From assembly GCA_013289585.1 (NCBI GenBank), contig JABCZR010000006.1, forward strand, positions 124,001 through 188,000: a stretch of 64,000 nt of DNA, in the 5' to 3' direction. The position numbers were made by a program, and so were the translations under genes. Shown one piece after another: positions 25,352 through 33,367 of the stretch. The DNA is from Acidobacteriota bacterium. GTDB taxonomy: Bacteria; Acidobacteriota; Terriglobia; Acidiferrales; UBA7541. The notes beneath the pieces are model-generated. The model worked only from the letters and a program-made list of their open reading frames with translations, had not been told where the DNA came from and ran no database searches. Every line of letters starts with the position of its first letter. The stretch's first letter is position 1.

Positions 25352-25360
25352 TGTTATATT
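25352..25360 (+). promoter_or_regulatory. Extended -10 promoter element for the UDP-HexNAc dehydrogenase
   Basis: TGT-TATATT is a good extended -10 (TGn plus 5/6 of TATAAT). No convincing -35 lies at the right distance; a T-rich run is upstream. Transcription from about 25367 would give a 157-nt leader. Confidence 0.4.
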
Positions 25361-25475
25361 TGCTTGTCTCTGTCACGTCCGTTCTGTGACCTGCTGGCTG
25401 TTGAATAGACCGCATCGGGGTAAGGATGTACAGGGTCACGGACGACGGTGGATCCCCGAAAACGCGAAGGAACTG

Positions 25476-25494
25476 ACCTCGACAGAGTCGAGGT
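25476..25494 (+). promoter_or_regulatory. Stable leader hairpin before the UDP-HexNAc dehydrogenase
   Basis: ACCTCGAC-AGA-GTCGAGGT is a perfect 8-bp stem with a 3-nt loop, ending 29 nt before the ATG at 25524. No T-tract follows, so it is not a terminator. It could protect the message or modulate ribosome access. Confidence 0.45.
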
Positions 25495-25523
25495 TAAAGA
25501 CGACGAGGAGTGCGACGCTAGTC

Positions 25524-26879
25524 ATGCCAACCGATCGGAAACCCGAATTCTTTAAAGGCGCCCAACTTAAGGTCGCCATCATCGGCTGCGGTTATGTGGG
25601 TTTGCCGCTGGCGCTGCGTTTTGCCGAAGCGGGGCACAAAGTCACCGGTTTTGACACCGACCCCGGCAAAGTAAGCATGCTGAATGCGGGCAAGTCCTAC
25701 ATCGAGCACATACCTCAGAACAAGATCCAGCAGTTCGTCAACAGCAGGCACTTCAATGCCACCACGGATTTCGCAAAGCTGAAAGAAGCCGACGCCATAC
25801 TGATTTGCGTGCCCACCCCGCTCGATGAACGCCGAGAGCCGGACTTGAGTTATGTCGAGCAGACGGCGCTTTCCATTTATCCTCATCTCCAGAAGGGCCA
25901 GCTGGTCGTGCTGGAATCGACGACCTATCCGGGAACGACCGAAGAACTCGTCCTTCCGATTCTGGAAAAGAGTGGGTTGCGTTGTGCGATCACCTCGGGT
26001 CCCGACAGTGAAAACCTTCCGTGCGATTTTTTCCTGGCGTTTTCTCCGGAGCGCGAGGATCCAGGGAACAAACAGTTCGGCCTGGCCCAGATTCCCAAGG
26101 TTGTCGGCGGGCTGAATCCGCCAAGCGGCCGTGCCGCCGTTTCGCTCTACGCGCAAGTGGTTGCGCGAGTTGTGCCCGTCAGTTCCACGCGCGCCGCGGA
26201 AATGGCCAAGCTGCTGGAAAATATCTTCCGCTGTGTAAACATCGCGCTCGTCAATGAGCTGAAACAGCTCAGCCTGCGCATGAACATTGACATCTGGGAA
26301 GTGATCGACGCTGCGGCCACCAAGCCCTTTGGTTACATGCCGTTTTATCCCGGCCCGGGACTCGGCGGCCACTGCATACCGGTGGACCCGTACTACCTTT
26401 CCTGGAAAGCGCGCGAATATGATTTTTCTACGCGGTTCATTGAGCTGGCTGGCGAAGTCAACACCGCCATGCCGTACCACATCGTCGATGCCGTAGCCAA
26501 TTCGCTGAACGAACACAAGAAGAGTATGAAGGGCTCAAAGGTCCTGATTCTGGGAGTAGCGTACAAAAAAGATGTGGATGACCTGCGCGAGTCTCCCACG
26601 CTGAAGATCATGCAGCTCCTGCAGCAGCGCGGGGCAGTGCTGGATTACAACGACCCCTACTTCCCACAGCTCCACAAGATGCGCCATTACAATTACGAAA
26701 ACATGAAGTCCGTGCCGTTGAATCCCCAGACGATCGGGAGCTATGACGCCGTGATCATCGCAACGGATCATACGAGCTACGACTATGCGGCCATCGTGGA
26801 TGCCGCCAAGCTGGTCATTGATACGCGCAATGCCACGCGGCGCGTAATGCGCCATCGCGAAAAAATCGTTCTTTGCTAG
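25524..26879 (+). CDS. UDP-N-acetylglucosamine 6-dehydrogenase-type nucleotide-sugar dehydrogenase
   Basis: The product is 451 aa from the ATG at 25524, which places the Rossmann motif IIGCGYVGLPLALRFAEAGH near residue 16. The catalytic Cys lies in GLGGHCIPVDPYYL near 280. VCVPTPLDERREPDLSYV and SPEREDPGN are the marks of the WbpA/TviB group, which oxidises UDP-HexNAc (UDP-GlcNAc or UDP-GalNAc) to the uronic acid. The plain UDP-glucose class, like the enzyme at 20411, differs in these segments. GmhA starts 6 nt after the stop. With the 4-epimerase at 28631, this could make UDP-GalNAcA (inference). Confidence 0.87.
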   Translation: MPTDRKPEFFKGAQLKVAIIGCGYVGLPLALRFAEAGHKVTGFDTDPGKVSMLNAGKSYIEHIPQNKIQQFVNSRHFNATTDFAKLKEADAILICVPTPLDERREPDLSYVEQTALSIYPHLQKGQLVVLESTTYPGTTEELVLPILEKSGLRCAITSGPDSENLPCDFFLAFSPEREDPGNKQFGLAQIPKVVGGLNPPSGRAAVSLYAQVVARVVPVSSTRAAEMAKLLENIFRCVNIALVNELKQLSLRMNIDIWEVIDAAATKPFGYMPFYPGPGLGGHCIPVDPYYLSWKAREYDFSTRFIELAGEVNTAMPYHIVDAVANSLNEHKKSMKGSKVLILGVAYKKDVDDLRESPTLKIMQLLQQRGAVLDYNDPYFPQLHKMRHYNYENMKSVPLNPQTIGSYDAVIIATDHTSYDYAAIVDAAKLVIDTRNATRRVMRHREKIVLC

Positions 26880-26885
26880 GATTCC

Positions 26886-27464
26886 ATGGCGTCACACGCC
26901 GAAGAGATTCGCCGACAGCTCGAGGAAAGCGCTCGCGTCAAGCAGGGCTTTTCGAACGAACTCGTCGGACGCATCGCTCAGTTTGCGGAGAAATCCGCGA
27001 CAGCCTTGCGGGCCGGCGGAAAGATCGTATTTTTCGGGAATGGCGGCAGCGCCGCGGATGCGCTGCATCTTGCCGCTGAACTGGTTGTCCGGCTGCGTAC
27101 GGAACGCAAAGGCCTGGCCGCGCTCGCACTCACTACGAATCCTTCCATTCTCACTGCGGCAGGAAATGACTATGGATTCGAGCAGATTTATTCGCGCCAG
27201 ATCGAGTCGCTGGTCGCGCCTCAGGATGTTCTGGTCGCTCTCTCAACCAGCGGGAACAGTCCAAATATTCTGCGCGGCCTCGAAGCAGGACGCGCTCGAG
27301 GCGCTTACCTCGTGGGATTTTCAGGCGAAACCGGCGGCGCACTGGCAATCAAGGTGGATTTGCTGCTCAACGTTCCTTCGCGCGACCCGCAACGTATCCA
27401 GGAATCGCACATCACCATCGGTCACATCGCTTGCTCTCTGATTGAGCAGCTTGCTTGCAATTAA
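26886..27464 (+). CDS. gmhA: Phosphoheptose isomerase (SIS domain)
   Basis: The product is 192 aa. It converts sedoheptulose-7-phosphate to D-glycero-D-manno-heptose-7-phosphate, the first step to LPS or capsule heptose. The whole protein is one SIS domain, with FGNGGSAADALHLAAELVVR near 50, the phosphate-binding loop LSTSGNSPNIL near 120 and the metal/active-site helix ESHITIGHIACSLIEQ near the end. Length is normal for GmhA. It is 6 nt downstream of the nucleotide-sugar dehydrogenase and convergent with the DUF3108-like gene. No other heptose gene is in the window. Confidence 0.9.
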   Translation: MASHAEEIRRQLEESARVKQGFSNELVGRIAQFAEKSATALRAGGKIVFFGNGGSAADALHLAAELVVRLRTERKGLAALALTTNPSILTAAGNDYGFEQIYSRQIESLVAPQDVLVALSTSGNSPNILRGLEAGRARGAYLVGFSGETGGALAIKVDLLLNVPSRDPQRIQESHITIGHIACSLIEQLACN

Positions 27465-27509
27465 ACGCTTCAATGCCTCAGGCGCCTCGGGAGAATGGGC
27501 TGAAGCCTC

Positions 27510-28400
27510 TTACTTCACTTTCACCAGCTCCACGCGCGCCGTCGCAAACGGCAGAATAGCTTCGAGCAATACCGGCGTTCGGCCCGCATTGTTGGCGAGA
27601 TAGAGCGTGAAACTCGCGTCCTTCATCTCCACGCCGTTCTCCAGCACCCGAATATTGATCCTGGAAGCGGTGTAGCTCCCGGCCGGAACAGCTATCCCGG
27701 CCGAGGTGCCCACCAGTTTGGCGCGCACGTCGTACAATTTGTGCCCGTCATAGACCGGGCTGCGCACTTCCGGCGTTTTCGCCCAGTCCACATTGCGCAG
27801 GAATTGCATCATGCCAAGAGGATCGCGCGTTCCCGGCAAAACCCGCGCAGCCGTTGCGTCTTGAGGAGCAGGCTCGTTTCCTGTGGACGTCATGCGCTGC
27901 ACGGACTCGACTTTCTGGCCGCGTTCGCTCAAGTGCATCTCATATTGTATGCTTGTCAATGCGCCGGCATCGCTATAAGAGTCGAACTGGTCATCCAGCT
28001 CAAAAACCATGCGAAGTGGATTTTCCGTATGAGCGAACGCCTGGAGATGCCAGGTGTTCTTTCCCAGAAAGTTGCCACGCCCGGCAACCTGCAACTTAAG
28101 CGTCGCCACGTTGTCCAGCTTGGATACGTTCGCGGAGTATTCCAGCACTTCGCCCGTCCTTACCTGTGGCTCCGATTCTGCGGGAGATGGGGGTTTCCTG
28201 GTCTCGCTGGACGCGGGCGATTTTTCCGGCGGGAGGTATCCAGATTTTTCGGGTGCAGGCGCGGCATGGAAGCCCGGCGGTTCCGGGATCGGCACGTCAG
28301 GAAGAGGTTGATTGTTTCTGGCGTGCAGCCAGTAAAAAGCTCCCCCAGCGCAGCCGAGCGCGGCAATTGCTATGATCCCCAGCGTTGTCCGGCGGCTCAT
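27510..28400 (-). CDS. DUF3108-like secreted or membrane-anchored protein
   Basis: The product is 296 aa from the ATG at 28398-28400. An earlier start at 28505 would add 35 very basic residues before the signal-anchor and is less likely. Residues about 5-25 form a transmembrane or signal-anchor segment, followed by a Pro-rich linker (about 30-75). The beta-rich domain starts near VLEYSANVSKLDNVATLKLQV and includes GTRDPLGMMQFLRNVDW and VRAKLVGTSAG, which fit the DUF3108 pattern. The function of that family is unknown; it is common in the envelope of diderms. It is divergent from the WbpP-like epimerase. Confidence 0.7.
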   Translation of the reverse strand: MSRRTTLGIIAIAALGCAGGAFYWLHARNNQPLPDVPIPEPPGFHAAPAPEKSGYLPPEKSPASSETRKPPSPAESEPQVRTGEVLEYSANVSKLDNVATLKLQVAGRGNFLGKNTWHLQAFAHTENPLRMVFELDDQFDSYSDAGALTSIQYEMHLSERGQKVESVQRMTSTGNEPAPQDATAARVLPGTRDPLGMMQFLRNVDWAKTPEVRSPVYDGHKLYDVRAKLVGTSAGIAVPAGSYTASRINIRVLENGVEMKDASFTLYLANNAGRTPVLLEAILPFATARVELVKVK

Positions 28401-28432
28401 GCTTTTTGTGTGACGCTCCCTCGAATCAAATC

Positions 28433-28460
28433 TTGGTGTGTTCCGCTTCCGTCGTACAAT
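28433..28460 (+). promoter_or_regulatory. Candidate promoter for the WbpP-like epimerase
   Basis: TTGGTG (28433-28438), 16 bp, TACAAT (28455-28460). It gives a leader of about 165 nt to the ATG at 28631, which has an AGGAGG ribosome site at 28616-28621. Confidence 0.35.
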
Positions 28461-28630
28461 ATCTTTTCGTTCGCGGAAATCATCCGGCCTCGTTGGCCGG
28501 CTCACCGCGAACTATCAGCGTACCAAAACGCGGGCCGCGCGTCTTTCCGGGCTCGCGGCGGCGGCAGTCAGCCGTTTGCGAAGTGGATCGTTGGCCGCCC
28601 CGCGGCCGCAGACCTAGGAGGATTCTCCGA

Positions 28631-29614
28631 ATGCGCTACGTCGTGACGGGCGGCGCCGGCTTTATCGGTTCGAACACGGTGGACGAACTTGTCCGCCGCG
28701 GCCACAGTGTGGTCGTTCTCGACGACCTTTCTTCCGGGAAGGAAGAAAACCTCAACGAAATCCGAAACAAGATTACTTTGATTAAGGGTAGCATCACGGA
28801 CATCGAAATCGTGCGGAAGGCCATGCATGAAGCCGAATACGTGCTGCATCTTGCGGCCCGAACCTCCGTGCCGCGCTCGGTGAAGGACCCCATCGAAACC
28901 AATAAGATCAATATCGACGGCACGCTGAATGTTCTGGTGGCGGCAAAGGAAATGAAAGTAAAGCGCGTGGTCTTCGCCGCATCGTCCTCGGCTTATGGCG
29001 AGACGCCCACGCTTCCCAAGGTCGAGACCATGCAGCCACAGCCCATTTCACCTTACGGCGTCACCAAGTACGTGGGCGAGCTCTACGGACAAACTTTTGG
29101 ACGGTGTTACGGCTTGGAGAATGTCGCGCTCCGCTACTTCAATATCTTTGGCCCGCGGCAGGATCCCGGTTCGCCGTATTCCGGTGTGCTTGCCAAATTC
29201 TGTACTGCCTTTCTGGAGGAAACCCAGCCGGTGGTATTCGGGGACGGCGAGCAGACCCGCGATTTCACCTATGTCGAAAACGCAGTGCAGGCCAACCTTC
29301 TTGCTTGCGAGGCGCCGAGTGTCTCGGGAAAAGTCTTCAACGTCGGCACGGGGGGACGCACTTCCTTGAACGAAGTCTTGCGCGCACTCGGGAAGATTAC
29401 TGGCAAGCCTGTGGAAGCGAAGTACGAACCCGCTCGCGATGGCGACATTAAAGATTCTCAGGCGGATATCTCACAAGCGCGGGAATTCCTGGGCTACGAT
29501 CCTCAAGTCGCATTTGAAGAGGGATTGGGCCGCACGTTCGAGTGGTACCGCTCAACGCAAACAAAAGCTCCGGTAAAACAAGAACCCGCCAATTCAGGCA
29601 CCCCAAAATCGTAG
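28631..29614 (+). CDS. UDP-N-acetylhexosamine 4-epimerase, WbpP/TviC-like
   Basis: The product is 327 aa. The start at 28631 is fixed by a perfect AGGAGG 9 nt upstream and by the immediate NAD motif TGGAGFIGS. SDR catalysis: SSSAYGE and YGVTKYVGE (YxxxK). LRYFNIFGPRQDPGSPYSGV is the characteristic segment of the WbpP/TviC group, which interconverts UDP-GlcNAc(A) and UDP-GalNAc(A); GalE proper lacks this exact pattern. The last 15 residues (TKAPVKQEPANSGT) are a non-conserved tail. It pairs logically with the dehydrogenase at 25524. Confidence 0.87.
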   Translation: MRYVVTGGAGFIGSNTVDELVRRGHSVVVLDDLSSGKEENLNEIRNKITLIKGSITDIEIVRKAMHEAEYVLHLAARTSVPRSVKDPIETNKINIDGTLNVLVAAKEMKVKRVVFAASSSAYGETPTLPKVETMQPQPISPYGVTKYVGELYGQTFGRCYGLENVALRYFNIFGPRQDPGSPYSGVLAKFCTAFLEETQPVVFGDGEQTRDFTYVENAVQANLLACEAPSVSGKVFNVGTGGRTSLNEVLRALGKITGKPVEAKYEPARDGDIKDSQADISQAREFLGYDPQVAFEEGLGRTFEWYRSTQTKAPVKQEPANSGTPKS

Positions 29615-29667
29615 AGGGCGCCCGCCGCAGCGAGCGCCCCCTGAAGTTCGCTCGATCACCTCGTGAA

Positions 29668-32600
29668 TTACGGTTGTGTCGTATTCCCGTAGCTCAGTGG
29701 ATCTCCGGCCTTCGGAACATCGTAATTGTTCCAGAACCACAGCGGCTCGAGCTTTTTCTGCTCCGGCCACACCTGGTTCAGAGTGTCTCCTTCGAATAAT
29801 TCACCGTTTTTCATCACCCAATGAATGGTGTTCGAATTGTGGATGTCGTCCAGTGGGCTCTTATCGAAAATCACCAGGTCCGCAAGCTTCCCTGGCTCGA
29901 GCGAGCCCAGGTCGTCCGGTCTCCCGACAATCTTCGCCCCGTTCGCCGTGGCGCATCTCAATACTTCGAGCGGCGTCATCCCGCCGCTGGCCAGCATCCA
30001 CAACTCCCAGTGATAGCCGATCCCCTGCATCTCGCCGTGGCTACCCACTCCGACCAAGCCGCCCACACGCACCAGCTTGGTCATCTGTGCCGCCAGCTTG
30101 GGAAACTCATACTCATCCTTGCGGAACCATCCCTGGCGGCGCTTGGTTCGCTGATCGATGATCCGGTGCGGCATGAAATGATTCAGTTTGGGGTTGTCGT
30201 GGACTTCGCTGTTCTGGAACCAGTATTCCTCGCCAAACGGCCCGCCGTAGTTCACGATCAGCGTCGGCGTCTCTGCGATTCCCGACTTCGCGAACATCTG
30301 CAGCACGTCGTTGTAGAGGGGCGTTATCGGCAGGGTGTGTTCGTTTCCGTGGAAGCCGTCGATCACGTGCGTCAGGTTTAGCTTCAGGTCCAGCGCGCCT
30401 TCCGTTGTCGGCATCATTTCCAGTTCTTTGGCGGCTTGCACCATATACTGGCGCTGCTTGCGATTCCCAACGACGTAGCTCTTGATGTTGTGGGTCCCGT
30501 AATACTTCCTGTACTTCGTGAGCACGCCCTTCACCTCATCCGAGGACTGGAAGTTGTTGTCGGAGAAAACGCCGGGTCCCGTCGAGAACGCGCGCAGTCC
30601 GATGATGTCGCCGCTGTCCACCAGGTCCTGATATGCAAACATATCGTTAGACCCGGTCTGCACGTCGAGTCCCGAGGTGACGCCGTACGCCAAGTTAGCG
30701 AGGAACGACCAATTCTGCGTATCCAGAATGCCGCGCCGGATTTCTGTCCAGTGCGCATGAGTGTCAACGAAGCCCGGTACAATCGTCTTGCCGGTCACGT
30801 CGAACACTTTCGCCCCCGCGGGTGCACTGCCTTTCGCGCCGACACTCTTGATGCGGTTGTTCTCGACGACGATGTCCGCGTTCTTCAGCACTTCATCGCC
30901 CTTCATCGTCACCACCGTCGCGCCGCGTAGCACAATTGTGCCCTTCGGGGTTTTCCGCGGAACTTCGAGATGAACCGCTATCTCCTGGACGTCTTTTTCC
31001 TCTTCCTTCAGCTTCTTTGGTTCTTTTTTCTCTTCTTTCTTTTCATCCTTCTTGGCATCCGTCGATGGGGTGGTGGCGTCCTTTTTATCCGCATCTTTTT
31101 TGCCCGCGTCTTTGGCGTCCGCATCCTTCTTGTCGCCTTCCTTCTTTTCATCTTTCGGCGGTTCGAAAGAGATAGCGCTCAGAGGCTCGCGAAACAGGCT
31201 CGCGCCCACAGCCCAGGTGATCGTCTTCCCTTGATCGGCCCACGCAAAATAGTCGGCGCCGATATCCGTCAGCCGCTTCGCCGGCACGGCGGGCGTCGAA
31301 ACGTTTACGGTTGGCGGTTCGCCGCCGACTACCGGCATGGCGATGAGGTAGAGCTGATTCATCACATGCGCAAGTACCCACTGGCCATCGGGGCTTGGTT
31401 GAATGTCGTCCGCTGGGATGGGCTCCTCGAAAAAGTAAAGTCCCTGACCCTTCACAACGATGTGGGTGCGCCGGTCCGTTCCGTCGTAGCGCAAGGACAC
31501 GAGACCCTGCGGCGTGTACACGTAGATGCGATCCTTCTCATTCGTGAAGTGTGGCCCACCCGCTCCGCGCGCCGGTAAAATCAAGTTCGCCTCGCCGCCG
31601 CTGGAAGGAATCCACACCAGGTCGGCATTTGCTGTCTGTCCGCCATCAAAGGTGCTGTTTTCGCGGTCATAGGCATTGCCGCGCAGCAACACGATCTTCG
31701 TACCGTCGGGCGACCACGCCGGATTGCTGTAAACCGCCAGCGATTTCGACAATTGCACCGGTGTTCCGCCCGCCGCCGGCACTTTCCAGAGCTGCCCTCC
31801 CGCGCTCGACCACGTCACGTAGGCGATGGACTGTCCATCCGCCGACCAGGCCGGCTGGAATTCGGGCAGGTTTCCATTCGTCAGCCGCTGCGGTTTCCCA
31901 TTGGGCAAGTCCATGGTGTACACGTGCGTCATCGCGGAAAACGCGAGCCTCTTCCCATCGGGAGATTCCACCGGCTCCATAATCAAGCGCACCTTCACCG
32001 GGCCTTGCTCCACCTTCTGGGGAAAATCCAGCTTGGGCCCCAGTTCCTGCGAAACCTGCGCGGTGAACGGAATTGTTTTCTCATTCCCGGTGGCGAGATC
32101 CAGCCGCTTGATTTTCCCATCCTGGTTGTAAATGATTTCTTTCCCGTCGGGCAGAAAAGCGTATCCGGGGAAAACATCGCGCGTGAAAAGTGATTCCTGG
32201 TCGTCGCGTGTCACGGGATATTTCACCCAGCGGTCTTCGCCGGACTCCAGATTGCGTAAACGAAAGCCTGTTTCGGTTTCATAGCGCGTCACGTAGAGAA
32301 GCTGCTTGCCGTCCGGCGAGAGCTCCGGGCGAAACGCGCTTTTAATCTGCGTGATGATAACGTCTTCGTCCCCCGTCTTGCGGTCGCGTCGCGCAATATG
32401 CCACGTCGGAAACTGCTGGTTGTAGGCAAGCGAACCCAGCTTCGTAGCGTAGTACAGGTATTTGCCATCGCGCGAAGCCACCACACCCATGGCGTTCGGG
32501 CGCAGGTTCCGCGGCGTCGTTGGCGTGGGCTTGGATTTGGTGATCTGCACGCCCGTGCCGCCGTCCACGTGATACATCCAGATTTCGCTTGATCCGATTC

Positions 32601-33162
32601 CGAACGCCGCTTTCGAAACGAAGACATATTTTCCGTCCGGACTCCAGCTCGGCGACGTGAAATCGCTGTTCGGGTCCTTGGAAACCTGCTTCGCGCCCGT
32701 GCCATCCGGATGCATGATCCAGATGTTTTCGCTGCCCTCGCGGTCGGAAATGAACGTGATCCATTGCCCATCCGGCGAAAACTTCGGCTGGCTGTCAAAC
32801 ATCATTCCGCCGGAGATCAGTTTCGCTTGCCCGCCTTCGATCGGAAGCGTATAGATGTCGCCGATCAGCTCGAACACAATCGTCTTGCCATCCGGCGAAA
32901 CATCCAGCGAGAGCCAGGTGCCTTCGTCCGTGGTGAACTCGATCTTGCGGTCGGGCTTCAAGGGCAGACCTTTTTTTTCGTCCTTCTTCTCGGGCTTCTT
33001 TTCGTCCTTCTTTTCTTCTTGCTTGCCTTTCTCCTGGTCAGCGGCATCCTGCCGTCTGGTCCCCGCGCTCCTCGTGCTCGCTCCACCGAAAAAGACTCCT
33101 GCCAACATCGCCAACACAAGAAGCCACGTCGCTACGCGCAGACTGGGCTGCTTCGCACTCAT
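29668..33162 (-). CDS. Secreted TolB-like propeller fused to an amidohydrolase
   Basis: The product is 1164 aa. The signal peptide spans about 1-33. A Lys/Glu/Asp-rich spacer (about 40-68) leads into a long beta propeller of PD40/TolB-type repeats (SPDGKTIVFE, SPDGQWITFI, SPDGKRLAFS, SADGQSIAYV) to about 660. A second Lys/Asp-rich spacer of about 60 residues follows. The amidohydrolase domain (about 740-1110) begins VRGATVVTMKG-like and has the metal motif HAHW in PGFVDTHAHW, plus VGSHGEMQG and PGKLADLVIFDKSPL. Such fusions are common in acidobacteria and Bacteroidetes; substrates are unproved, with cyclic imides or dipeptides proposed for relatives. It likely acts in the periplasm. It lies 205 nt downstream of the VPS10-type gene on the same strand. 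Confidence 0.85.
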   Translation of the reverse strand: MSAKQPSLRVATWLLVLAMLAGVFFGGASTRSAGTRRQDAADQEKGKQEEKKDEKKPEKKDEKKGLPLKPDRKIEFTTDEGTWLSLDVSPDGKTIVFELIGDIYTLPIEGGQAKLISGGMMFDSQPKFSPDGQWITFISDREGSENIWIMHPDGTGAKQVSKDPNSDFTSPSWSPDGKYVFVSKAAFGIGSSEIWMYHVDGGTGVQITKSKPTPTTPRNLRPNAMGVVASRDGKYLYYATKLGSLAYNQQFPTWHIARRDRKTGDEDVIITQIKSAFRPELSPDGKQLLYVTRYETETGFRLRNLESGEDRWVKYPVTRDDQESLFTRDVFPGYAFLPDGKEIIYNQDGKIKRLDLATGNEKTIPFTAQVSQELGPKLDFPQKVEQGPVKVRLIMEPVESPDGKRLAFSAMTHVYTMDLPNGKPQRLTNGNLPEFQPAWSADGQSIAYVTWSSAGGQLWKVPAAGGTPVQLSKSLAVYSNPAWSPDGTKIVLLRGNAYDRENSTFDGGQTANADLVWIPSSGGEANLILPARGAGGPHFTNEKDRIYVYTPQGLVSLRYDGTDRRTHIVVKGQGLYFFEEPIPADDIQPSPDGQWVLAHVMNQLYLIAMPVVGGEPPTVNVSTPAVPAKRLTDIGADYFAWADQGKTITWAVGASLFREPLSAISFEPPKDEKKEGDKKDADAKDAGKKDADKKDATTPSTDAKKDEKKEEKKEPKKLKEEEKDVQEIAVHLEVPRKTPKGTIVLRGATVVTMKGDEVLKNADIVVENNRIKSVGAKGSAPAGAKVFDVTGKTIVPGFVDTHAHWTEIRRGILDTQNWSFLANLAYGVTSGLDVQTGSNDMFAYQDLVDSGDIIGLRAFSTGPGVFSDNNFQSSDEVKGVLTKYRKYYGTHNIKSYVVGNRKQRQYMVQAAKELEMMPTTEGALDLKLNLTHVIDGFHGNEHTLPITPLYNDVLQMFAKSGIAETPTLIVNYGGPFGEEYWFQNSEVHDNPKLNHFMPHRIIDQRTKRRQGWFRKDEYEFPKLAAQMTKLVRVGGLVGVGSHGEMQGIGYHWELWMLASGGMTPLEVLRCATANGAKIVGRPDDLGSLEPGKLADLVIFDKSPLDDIHNSNTIHWVMKNGELFEGDTLNQVWPEQKKLEPLWFWNNYDVPKAGDPLSYGNTTQP

Positions 33163-33367
33163 GCCGTTTCCTCCGTTACATTGTCAAACCTTGAATCTGG
33201 AATCCATGGATCGGCAACGCCGCGGGCAATCGGCCTGCCGGATGACGCACCCTTTTCCGCCCCTTGGACGCACACCACCCAAAACCGTCTCGGTCACGCG
33301 TTCCTTGCCCGACGCCATTCTCCCACGGGAACACGAACCGAGCTTCTAGCTAACTCTCCAGCTACCC

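Larger units (their letters stand above)
25207..25523. other. 317-bp divergent intergenic region upstream of the UDP-HexNAc dehydrogenase
   Basis: It holds the extended -10 promoter at 25352-25360, the leader hairpin at 25476-25494 and a longer-range match (CGTCCGT at 25377 with ACGGACG at 25438) that could extend the folded leader. A 46-residue in-frame extension of the dehydrogenase could be read from 25386, but it has no domain content and covers the hairpin. It is better taken as untranslated leader. Confidence 0.5.

Noticed and set aside
29615-29667. GC hairpin after the WbpP-like epimerase (GGGCGC...GCGCCC) as a terminator
   Set aside because: A 12-nt loop and no T-tract; not convincing.
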